A DNA stretch of 21,542 nt from UBA8110 sp964597275 (GTDB taxonomy: Bacteria; SAR324; NAC60-12), in NCBI GenBank assembly GCA_964597275.1, contig CAZQXS010000061.1, positions 1 through 21,542 on the forward strand, given 5' to 3'. Made by a program: the position numbers and the translations under genes. Positions within the stretch are counted from its first letter, which is position 1; each line of letters starts with the position of its first letter. Shown here in pieces: positions 7,574 through 14,873 of this stretch. The notes under the pieces were generated by a model, which was not told the origin of the DNA, searched no databases, and saw only the letters and a program-made list of their open reading frames with translations.

Positions 7574-8485
7574 ATGACTGCGCGAAGAACCCACCGCTCC
7601 TTTGTGAGCTACATTGACAAGTCCCGCGAGTACTACGCCGCGCATGGCTACGACCAGCCCTACCAGTGGCCCTATCACCATGACGTGCCCTTCACGTCGC
7701 TCCCCAAGCCGCTGTCGGACTGCACGGTTGGCGTGGTGACCACCGCCACCCTGCCCGAACATTGGCAGAACCTGCCGGAAGGCCAAACGAAACCTGCGAA
7801 AAAACCCTACGCCGAATCTGCCGATCCGATTCCAGACGCGCTCTACACCAAGGATGTTTCCTGGGACAAGGACGCGACGCACACAGACGACCTCGACACC
7901 TACCTGCCCCTGCACCGCTTGCAGGAACTTCAGCAGTCGGGGCGGATCGGCCAAGTCGCGCCTCGGTTTTACGGAGTGCCCACCACCTACAGCCAGCGCC
8001 AGACCTGTGAAGCCGACGCTCCGGCCCTCTTGGATTGGTGCAAAGCAGACGGGGTGGACGTGGCCCTGCTGGTCCCGCTCTGACCCGTCTGCCACCAGAC
8101 CGTGAGTCTGGTCGCCCGGCATCTTGAAGCTGCCGGAATCGCCACTGTGGTCATCGGCTCGGCCCGCGACATCGTGGAAGAATGCGGGGTGGCGAGATTC
8201 CTGTTCGTTGATTTTCCGCTGGGGAATCCCTGCGGCAAGCCGTGGGACGTGCCCATGCAGCAGGCGGTGATCGGTGGGGCGCTCGATTTGCTGGAAAAGG
8301 CGTGGCAGCCGCGCACGACCGTGCAGGTGCCGATCGCGTGGGAACTGGACGAAAACGACCTCTGGCGGGACCGTTTCATGCGAGTGGACGACTCCAACCG
8401 CGAAGCTCTTGCCGAAGCCGGACGGGAACGCCGGGAGCAACAGCAACAAGCCAGGCAGCAACGCGATCCGGGCGTTGCTGCCTAG
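7574..8485 (+). CDS. GrdB-like selenoprotein (glycine/sarcosine/betaine reductase B family), UGA read as Sec170
   Basis: Read through an in-frame TGA at 8081-8083, the gene encodes 303 aa of the glycine/sarcosine/betaine/D-proline reductase selenoprotein B family. The N-terminal part has the HHDVPF..LPKPLSDCTVGVVTTA pattern of these proteins. The TGA falls in VPL-U-PVC-HQT, giving a redox U-x-x-C motif (Sec170, Cys173), and the same frame continues for 133 residues with family sequence (SLVARHLEAAGI, FPLGNPCGKPWD). A hairpin starting 7 bases after the TGA fits a bacterial SECIS element. In clostridial GrdB the selenol attacks the alpha carbon of the amine substrate; short GrdB-like proteins such as this one have no proven reaction. 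The last 25 residues are rich in Gln and Arg. A nonsense mutation is the alternative, but no other damage is seen. Confidence 0.88.
8081..8115 (+). promoter_or_regulatory. UGA Sec codon with SECIS-like hairpin
   Basis: After the TGA at 8081-8083, ACCAGAC (8094-8100) pairs perfectly with GTCTGGT (8106-8112) around a five-base loop, CGTGA. After one mismatch, two further pairs extend the stem (8091-8092 with 8114-8115). Seventeen bases separate the UGA from the apical loop, and a G lies in the first two loop bases. Both agree with the known pattern of bacterial SECIS elements, which recruit SelB and Sec-tRNA to the ribosome. The element lies entirely inside the coding sequence, as in other bacteria. 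Sec insertion would need selA, selB, selC and selD elsewhere in the genome. Confidence 0.75.
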
Positions 8486-9762
8486 ACGGGAGTTGGCTCG
8501 CTCGCCTTGCCCTCGCGGATGCGACGGCGGGTGCCCTCGCACTGAGACGCGCTGAAGTCCTCCGGCAGTTCTTGGGCCAGTTCCTGAATCCGCAGGCGTT
8601 GCGTCTGGGGAACGATGCGGCCCTCCGCCCTCATACCCTGATAACGCCCCCAGACCGCATACTTCTTGTTCCTCTGGTGGGGCTGGTAGCGGGTCATTTC
8701 CTCCGGAGTCACGTCTTGCTCAATCGTCAACGCCCCGTCCCGCTCGGCGGCTTCCAACAACTCCAGTCCGCGCACGGTGCGGGCCACAATCGCATTCGTG
8801 CCGGGGTCGCTCTCGCTGGTTTCCCGGTCGGGGGAACCTCCGGGCCAGGTGTCGGCGGCTGCGAGGTCGGCGGCTTCGCCGATGCCGTCGGGACACACCT
8901 TGCAACGGAAGGGCAAGCTCCAACTGCTCTCGTCCTCGCCCCAAAAATCGAGGTAGTGCATCTCGGTCGCCCCGGACTCGGTTTCAATGCGGGTCGGCCC
9001 CGGACACCCGCGCCCCCGGTAGCGCAGGGCCGTGACCTTGGCAGGGACGATGCCCTGTTCACGCAGGAAGGCATCCATGCTTTCCGGAACCATGAAACCG
9101 CCGCACACCGGAGTCAGCCAGTAGCGGACCAGTCGGTCCACCCGTGCATCGTGCCGGGCGTAGTTTCGCAGCGCGGCGATGTCGCAGGGCTTGCCGACGA
9201 AGGCGAACGGCTCGCCCCGGTCCAGCACCTCCCGGACATCAATCAACGGGGCGGTCGGCCCGTAGCGCGAACCCGCTCCGGCCAGCACGTCCGCTTCAGT
9301 GAAACTCAGGTGCCGCTCCCCAAACGTCGGGTGCGTGGTCGAGGCTTTAGCGTGCAGGATGAACTTCACGCGCCGACTGGACAGCAAGTAAGCCGCGAGT
9401 GCCGTCAGCACCCCTCCGGTGGAACCTTCAAAGCGGATTTGGGGGTCGCTGGCCCAGGCCCGCACAATGCGTCGCCACGGCCCCCAAACGGGGTTCCGCT
9501 TGGTGTCGGAATCGAGTTCTGATTCCGGCAAACCCTCGATTCGGGTTCCAGGGCATACGTCGTAAATGCAGTCCACCAAGTCATCGTCGAGGTCGCCCGC
9601 CACCACCGGACGCAAGTTCCCGGTGGCGGTTTTCCGGACCTTGATCCGGTTCGGTCCCGCGACCGACTGGCACAGCCCGCAGCCGATGCACAGGCTTTGC
9701 TCGGAAATCGCGTTCAGCCGTTGCTTCGGAGTAGAGGGCATCGTATCCGTCGAAAAAGTCAT
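8482..9762 (-). CDS. FrhB/FdhB-family iron-sulfur flavoprotein (F420 hydrogenase/dehydrogenase beta subunit-like)
   Basis: The 426-aa protein belongs to the coenzyme F420 hydrogenase/dehydrogenase beta subunit family. An N-terminal CIGCGLC motif (Cys25, 28, 31) and DVCPG (Cys70) form one 4Fe-4S site. GSTGGVLTALAAYLL at about residue 113 and VGKPCDIAALRNY at about residue 210 are family signatures of the flavin/FeS core, and PFRCKVCPDG.GEAADL near residue 300 is the second cluster region. Family members pass electrons between a deazaflavin, ferredoxin or quinol and a partner oxidoreductase, and many do not use F420. The ATG at 9762 overlaps the stop of the TcuA-like gene by four bases, pointing to a stoichiometric partner of that flavoprotein. 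The stop codon shares CTAG with the convergent selenoprotein gene. The electron carrier used is unknown. Confidence 0.88.
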   Translation of the reverse strand: MTFSTDTMPSTPKQRLNAISEQSLCIGCGLCQSVAGPNRIKVRKTATGNLRPVVAGDLDDDLVDCIYDVCPGTRIEGLPESELDSDTKRNPVWGPWRRIVRAWASDPQIRFEGSTGGVLTALAAYLLSSRRVKFILHAKASTTHPTFGERHLSFTEADVLAGAGSRYGPTAPLIDVREVLDRGEPFAFVGKPCDIAALRNYARHDARVDRLVRYWLTPVCGGFMVPESMDAFLREQGIVPAKVTALRYRGRGCPGPTRIETESGATEMHYLDFWGEDESSWSLPFRCKVCPDGIGEAADLAAADTWPGGSPDRETSESDPGTNAIVARTVRGLELLEAAERDGALTIEQDVTPEEMTRYQPHQRNKKYAVWGRYQGMRAEGRIVPQTQRLRIQELAQELPEDFSASQCEGTRRRIREGKASEPTPV

Positions 9763-11234
9763 CCTTGGGCCGCGTGAGTGCCGGCCTGCCGTCCGAAGAC
9801 CGAACCGGACATCAGGCCCGTGCCGCCGGGATAGTTGAAGTAGAAGAGGCCACCGACCAATTCTCCTGCCGCGTAGAGGCCCGGAATCGGGGCTTGATCG
9901 TCGCTGATCACCTGACTGGTTTTGGGGTCAATGCGCAGTCCGCCGAAGGTGAAGGTGATTCCGCAGGTGATATGGTACGCCTCGAACGGCCCTTCATCAA
10001 TCACGTTGGCCCAATTGGACTTGGGCACGTCCAGCCCGGAGGTGCCGCGCCCGTCCTTGACGTTCGGATTGAAGGAAACGTCGGTCTGCACGGCGGCGTT
10101 GTAGCGTTCGATTTCGGCAAGGAATCCGGCCTTGTCCACGCCTTCCATTTTGTCCGCAAGCGCGTCCAGCGTGGGAGCCGAAACCTTGGAAACCTGCTTG
10201 ATGCGGTACTCGTCCCGGAGCAGGTGCGTCACTTTCTGGTCGAACACCTGCCACGCGAACTGATCGGGCTGCTCCAGCACGACGCGGCCATACTTGGCGT
10301 AGGTGTAGTTGCGGAAATCCGCCCCCTCGTCCACAAAGCGTTTTCCGGTGGCGTTGACCATGATCCCGAAGGGGTACGAGTGTTTCTGAAAGGCATCGCC
10401 CACCGCAAGGTCGCCGTACTCCGGGGCGTTGTAGTCCCAGCCGACGGCATGGCATCCGGACCAATTGCCGCAGGGCGAAGCCCCGATGTCGAGCGCCATG
10501 CGGATGCCGTCCCCGGTGTTGAAGGCCGTGCCCCGCACCTTCGCCATCTCCCAGCCCGGACCGAGGTAGCGGGTGCGCCATTCAACGTTCGACTCAAAGC
10601 CGCCCGCCGCCAGCACCACGGATTTTCCGCGCACCTCGTGCAGTTCGCCGTCCTTACGAACTTTCACACCCGTGACCTTGTGGCCGTCAAAAAGCAGGGA
10701 CACCGCCCGTGCGCCGTAGCGGATTTCGATTCCAGCTTGGTTTGCCAGTTCGGTTTCACGCTCGACGAGTCCGGGGCCGCCGCCCCACGCCTCCAGCGTC
10801 AATCCACCCCAGAATTTAAAGCGGCCCTCGACCTTGAAAGCCTGCCGCCCGTAGATGGGCAGGAAGCGGAGGCCGTGCGAGCGCACCCACCCCAGCGTCT
10901 CCCGCGACCCCAGCACCAGCCGCTCGCAGAGGTCTGGATCGGTGCGGAAGCGCGTGACCCGGAACATGTCGTCAAAGAACTGGTCGGTGGTGTAGGAGCC
11001 AAAATCGGTGATCGCCAACTGCTCTTCCGAAAGCTCCGGGCAGAGGGCGCGGATGTCCTCCACACCGTCGTAGGCGAAGCGGATCGCCCCGGCGGTGAAG
11101 CGGCTGTTGCCCCCGCTGAGTTCTTGGGGCGCGCGTTCCAGCATCAGCACGGTCGCACCGGACTCCCGTGCCGCCAGTGCCGCGCAGAAGGCCGCGTTCC
11201 CGGCCCCGACGATGATCACGTCAAAATCGTTCAT
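9759..11234 (-). CDS. TcuA-like FAD-dependent dehydrogenase (fumarate reductase/succinate dehydrogenase flavoprotein family)
   Basis: The 491-aa flavoprotein most resembles TcuA, the FAD-dependent tricarballylate dehydrogenase. The N-terminus has the dinucleotide-binding DVIIVGAGNAAFCAALAA, followed by GGNSRFTAGAIRFAY, which is characteristic of TcuA. The C-terminus has ITFTFGGLRID, IPGLYAAGELVGG and FNYPGGTGLMSGSVFGR. The fold oxidises or reduces a carbon-carbon bond next to carboxylates through FAD. TcuA itself passes electrons to TcuB; no TcuB-like gene is present, and the adjacent FrhB-like protein may replace it. The start and stop each overlap the neighbouring gene by four bases (ATGA). 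The family placement is firm. The substrate need not be tricarballylate, because the neighbours point to amine catabolism. Confidence 0.9.
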   Translation of the reverse strand: MNDFDVIIVGAGNAAFCAALAARESGATVLMLERAPQELSGGNSRFTAGAIRFAYDGVEDIRALCPELSEEQLAITDFGSYTTDQFFDDMFRVTRFRTDPDLCERLVLGSRETLGWVRSHGLRFLPIYGRQAFKVEGRFKFWGGLTLEAWGGGPGLVERETELANQAGIEIRYGARAVSLLFDGHKVTGVKVRKDGELHEVRGKSVVLAAGGFESNVEWRTRYLGPGWEMAKVRGTAFNTGDGIRMALDIGASPCGNWSGCHAVGWDYNAPEYGDLAVGDAFQKHSYPFGIMVNATGKRFVDEGADFRNYTYAKYGRVVLEQPDQFAWQVFDQKVTHLLRDEYRIKQVSKVSAPTLDALADKMEGVDKAGFLAEIERYNAAVQTDVSFNPNVKDGRGTSGLDVPKSNWANVIDEGPFEAYHITCGITFTFGGLRIDPKTSQVISDDQAPIPGLYAAGELVGGLFYFNYPGGTGLMSGSVFGRQAGTHAAQG

Positions 11235-12919
11235 TGATCTTTTTTGGGTGGAGTAGCAAACAAATCCTTGCGCAAGGTGCTGAGTGCGTCGGGGTCGATC
11301 CGGACGTGGATCACGGCGGGCTGGCGTTCCGCGAGCGCGGATTTGAGGGCGGTTCCGACCTCTCCCGGATTCTCGGCGCGGTAGCCCTTGGCCCCACAGA
11401 GCCGGGCCACCTCGTCATAGGGCGGGCTGTCGATTTCCGCACCCAGCAGCCGTCCTCCAAAGAACTCGGCCTGATACGCCTTCTCCGCGCCCCAAGCTCC
11501 GTTGTCCAGCACGACGGCAACCACGGGAAGCTGGTGGCGCACGGCGGTGGTGATTTCGCTGAGGGTGAAGCCGAAACCGCCGTCACCGATGATTGAGACA
11601 ACCGGACGCTCTGGAAGCGCCGCCTGAGCGCCGAGCGCGGCGGCGTAACCGAATCCGACCAGCCCAAAATCCAGCGGCGTGATCAGCCCCGGAGTCTGGT
11701 AGTGTGCCAGCCGATCCGCCGCTCGCAGGCAGGCGTTTCCGGTGTCGAGTGTGACCAGCGCGTCTTCCGGAAGAACCTCCCGAATTTCCCCCAGCGCCCG
11801 CCGGGGATGAAGGAGCATTACAGGGTTCCGGGCTTCCTCGGCCCGTTCGTCTTCCAGCGTTTTCCGGTCTTGGAAAAATTGCTCCCGCCAGTCCTGCCAG
11901 CCAGAGCCGTCAAGGAAATGGGCGGCGTTTCGCAGGGCCGTGGCCGTGGCTCCGGCATCCGCCTGAATTCCGAGTGCCACCGGAAAGTAGCGTCCGATGG
12001 CACTGGCCTCAATGTCCACTTGCACGATCTTGGCGGAGGCGGAAATGTAGTCGTGGCTGTGGAAGGTCGAGTTGAAGGCCAGCCGTGCGCCCAGCACCAG
12101 CAGCAGGTCGGCGTTGTGGGTGAGGCCGCTGGCTACGGCATTGCCGCGAGGCCCGCCCTGTCCGGCGAAGAGGGGGTGTCCGTGGCGCATCACGTCCGCG
12201 TGTCCGGTGGAGGCGACCACCGGAATTTGCAGGTGTTCTGCCAAAGCCACCAGCGCCTCGGTGCCATCCGACCACTTGAAGCCCCCTCCGGCGACGATCA
12301 CCGGACGCTGCGCCGCCTCCAACAATTCGACAGTGGCGGCGAGGTCTTCCGGGTTCGGTGAGCCGGGACGGGCGACGGTCAGCGGAGCCGCGTCCGGTGC
12401 CGGGATTTCGGCCGCGAACAGGTCTCGCGGAACATGTAGCACCACCGGCCCACGCCGCCCGCTCATGGCCAGACGCAAGGCATCGGTGAGCATCGCAGGG
12501 AGCCGTTCCGGATCGGAGACCAGCAGCGAGCGCTTGCAGATCGGAGCGAAGAGCGCCACCTGATCGACTTCCTGAAAGGTGTCCTTGCCGAGGTCGCGGC
12601 GGCTGATGGCTCCAGCGATGACCACCAGCGGTGAGTAGGCCAAGTGCGCCTCGGCGACCGCCGTGGCCAGATTGACCACTCCGGGGCCGGCCTGGGCACC
12701 CAACACGATGCCGGGACTGTTGGTGACGCGGGCATAAGCGTCCGCCATGTGCCCCGCTGCACGCTCGTCCCGCGCCCCGACGTAGGCGATGCCCCGATCC
12801 CGGTGGATTGCGTCATAGAGTTCCAGCATCGAGCCACCGAGCAAACCGAACACCGTCCGGATTCCGACTCCCTTGAGAATGCGGTAAACTGCTTCCCCGC
12901 CTGTGATTTTTTCGGTCAT
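11231..12919 (-). CDS. ThDP-dependent enzyme, acetolactate synthase-like with sulfoacetaldehyde acetyltransferase (Xsc) features
   Basis: The 562-aa protein is a thiamine diphosphate enzyme with the three-domain order of the acetolactate synthase/benzoylformate decarboxylase superfamily. The ThDP-activating Glu52 lies in GARDERAAGHMADAYARV. The Mg/ThDP motif is GDGGFG at 445-450, ending at Asn473 in VVLDNGAWGAEKAYQ. The segment WGAEKAYQAEFFGGR resembles the conserved WGAEKKNQVDFY of sulfoacetaldehyde acetyltransferase, and FQEVDQ in the N-terminal domain also recalls that group. Overall similarity cannot be measured here, and a decarboxylase or carboligase of another 2-oxoacid is possible. 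It starts at 12919, one base after the upstream stop, and its end overlaps the TcuA-like gene by four bases. No phosphotransacetylase gene, common beside xsc, is present. Confidence 0.85.
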   Translation of the reverse strand: MTEKITGGEAVYRILKGVGIRTVFGLLGGSMLELYDAIHRDRGIAYVGARDERAAGHMADAYARVTNSPGIVLGAQAGPGVVNLATAVAEAHLAYSPLVVIAGAISRRDLGKDTFQEVDQVALFAPICKRSLLVSDPERLPAMLTDALRLAMSGRRGPVVLHVPRDLFAAEIPAPDAAPLTVARPGSPNPEDLAATVELLEAAQRPVIVAGGGFKWSDGTEALVALAEHLQIPVVASTGHADVMRHGHPLFAGQGGPRGNAVASGLTHNADLLLVLGARLAFNSTFHSHDYISASAKIVQVDIEASAIGRYFPVALGIQADAGATATALRNAAHFLDGSGWQDWREQFFQDRKTLEDERAEEARNPVMLLHPRRALGEIREVLPEDALVTLDTGNACLRAADRLAHYQTPGLITPLDFGLVGFGYAAALGAQAALPERPVVSIIGDGGFGFTLSEITTAVRHQLPVVAVVLDNGAWGAEKAYQAEFFGGRLLGAEIDSPPYDEVARLCGAKGYRAENPGEVGTALKSALAERQPAVIHVRIDPDALSTLRKDLFATPPKKDQ

Positions 12920-12920
12920 T

Positions 12921-14873
12921 TCAAATCCTGAGTCCTACCGTGAATCCTTCGTAAATGGCCTCTTCTGCTGTTCGCGGAGCCACGCAATCGCCCACCGCCA
13001 GTAACTCAATGGATGATTCCGCAAAAGCGTTGGAAAACTCATCCACCGCCTGATGCCCCAAGGCCAGCACCAGCGTGTCGATGCCTTCCTGCACCACCGC
13101 TTCCTGCGTCAGCGTGTCCTGAAAGTAGGCGGTGTCGTTGTCCGTTCCGAACAGCCGCAGGTGGGTGCGGATGCGCACTCCCAGCTTGTGCAGGCGGGCG
13201 ACGTAGTGGTTGCGGGTGTAGAGTTGCAACGTCTCGCCCGCCAGCGCGGCGTTGGTGCAGAGCGTGATCTTGGCTCCCGCCGAAGCCAGACGCTCGGCGA
13301 GTCCGAGTCCGATCCAGTCCGCCCGCCAGTCGGCAATCGCCACGGAATCCCCAATCCGCGCCTCTCCGCGCAGCACCTCCCAAGCTGTGAACACGTGGGG
13401 CAGTTCGTGCCCCTCGAAGGGCGGAACCCAAGGCCGCGCCCCGGTGGCGAGAACCACCGCCTCGGCTCCGAAATCGCAAACTTGTTCTGCGGTGACGGAC
13501 GTTCCGGTGCAGATTTCCACTCCGGAGCGTTCCAGTTCGGCGACAAGGTTGGTGGCCATCCCGCCGAACTCGGCGCGTCCGGGAAGTTCCTGTGCCAGCA
13601 GCACCTGCCCGCCCAACTGCCGCTCCCGCTCGAACAGCGTCACGCGGTGTCCGCGTCCGGAGGCCGTGACCGCCGCCTTCATTCCAGCGGGACCACCCCC
13701 GATCACGACCACGCGCTTCGGAACGGCAGCAGGGGCAAGCTCACTGAATTCCAATTCACGCCCCGACACCGGATGCTGGATGCAGGAGATGCCGAAGCCC
13801 TTGTGCGCTCGTCCGATGCAGGACTGGTTGCAGGCGATGCAGGCCCGGACTTCCTCGGAGCACCCGGCAAGGAGCTTTCCCGGAAGTTCCGGGTCCGCGA
13901 TCAACGCCCGTGTCATCCCGCACAGGTCCGCGTCTCCGGCTTCCAGAATGCGCTCGGCCACCTGCGGCTGGTTGATGCGTCCGGTGACGATCACGGGCTT
14001 GTTTGTGCGGACGCGGATTTTGCGGGCGCAGGGAGCAGTGTAGCCGGGGTCCACCCCCATCGGCGGGACGATGTGGACCGAACCGCCCAGCGACGCAGAG
14101 GATCCGGCCACCATGCTGAAGTAATCGAATTCCCCGGCGAGCGCGGCACACGCCTCCGCCACCTCCGGCTGCGTCAGGCCGTTTTCGTCCAGTTCGTCTC
14201 CGGAAATCCGCAGGCCGAGCGCTGAGCTTGGAGCCGCTTTCCTGACCGCTACCGCCACGCCTTTCACAAACGCCAGCCGCCGTTCAGCATCACCGCCGAA
14301 AGCATCGGTGCGCAGGTTGGTGCGGGGATTGAGAAACTGCGCGGGCAGGTAGCCGTGGCTGGCTACGACTTCCACCCCGTCATAACCCGCTTCCACGAGA
14401 TACGCCGCCGCCTGGCCGTATCCGGCGATGATCTCATGAATCAGCGCCTCCGGAAGCTCCTTCGGCATGATGTGAAACCGCTCGTTGGGCACACTGGAAG
14501 GGGCGTAGGCCACGGGCAGCAGGCCCGTCTGCGTCGAGAGGATTTCGCGTCCCGGATGGAACAGTTGGGCGAAGACCTTGGCCCCGTGGCGTTGGCACGC
14601 TTGGGCCAGCTTGCGGAACGGAGCGACGCATTCCGGGGAAAGCGCCATCAAAAGGTCGTTGGAGAACATCGCCGTTTCGTGAACCGCCACGACCTCGGTG
14701 ATGATCAGTCCCGCACCGTTGCGGGCGCGGGCCTCGTGGTAGGCGATCAGGTGTTCGTTGGGATGCTCGTGGGCCAAGTGGGTGTGGTGTCCGGTGGAGA
14801 CGATGCGGTTCTTCACCGTCACCGGGCCAAGCGTCGTTTCCGAAAACAGACGGGGAAAGCGATGCGTCGTCAT
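12921..14873 (-). CDS. TMADH/dimethylglycine-type FMN and 4Fe-4S oxidoreductase (OYE family)
   Basis: The 650-aa protein has the architecture of trimethylamine dehydrogenase, 2,4-dienoyl-CoA reductase and the DgcA/StcD-type N-demethylases. It begins with an old-yellow-enzyme FMN barrel (residues 1-340, with ASHGYLPAQFLNP and TDAFGG). Cys345, 348, 352 and 364 (CIACNQSC and GISC) then bind a 4Fe-4S cluster. A C-terminal dinucleotide-binding domain opens with VVVIGGGPAGMKAA at 388-401. TMADH-type members oxidatively remove an N-methyl group as formaldehyde. The frame is open 54 codons further upstream, but the ATG at 14873 is the start because the family begins there (MTTHRFPRLFSE) and because it overlaps the stop of the MttB-like gene by four bases. 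The neighbouring methyltransferase supports a methylated-amine substrate. Dienoyl-CoA reduction is less likely. Confidence 0.93.
   Translation of the reverse strand: MTTHRFPRLFSETTLGPVTVKNRIVSTGHHTHLAHEHPNEHLIAYHEARARNGAGLIITEVVAVHETAMFSNDLLMALSPECVAPFRKLAQACQRHGAKVFAQLFHPGREILSTQTGLLPVAYAPSSVPNERFHIMPKELPEALIHEIIAGYGQAAAYLVEAGYDGVEVVASHGYLPAQFLNPRTNLRTDAFGGDAERRLAFVKGVAVAVRKAAPSSALGLRISGDELDENGLTQPEVAEACAALAGEFDYFSMVAGSSASLGGSVHIVPPMGVDPGYTAPCARKIRVRTNKPVIVTGRINQPQVAERILEAGDADLCGMTRALIADPELPGKLLAGCSEEVRACIACNQSCIGRAHKGFGISCIQHPVSGRELEFSELAPAAVPKRVVVIGGGPAGMKAAVTASGRGHRVTLFERERQLGGQVLLAQELPGRAEFGGMATNLVAELERSGVEICTGTSVTAEQVCDFGAEAVVLATGARPWVPPFEGHELPHVFTAWEVLRGEARIGDSVAIADWRADWIGLGLAERLASAGAKITLCTNAALAGETLQLYTRNHYVARLHKLGVRIRTHLRLFGTDNDTAYFQDTLTQEAVVQEGIDTLVLALGHQAVDEFSNAFAESSIELLAVGDCVAPRTAEEAIYEGFTVGLRI

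Noticed and set aside
8102..8485. A separate short gene starting at GTG 8102
   Set aside because: There is no ribosome binding site, and it is the in-phase continuation of the GrdB-like protein after the UGA.
9765..11237. Plus-strand open frame of 490 codons opposite the TcuA-like gene
   Set aside because: It mirrors the flavoprotein almost exactly and has no recognisable domain.
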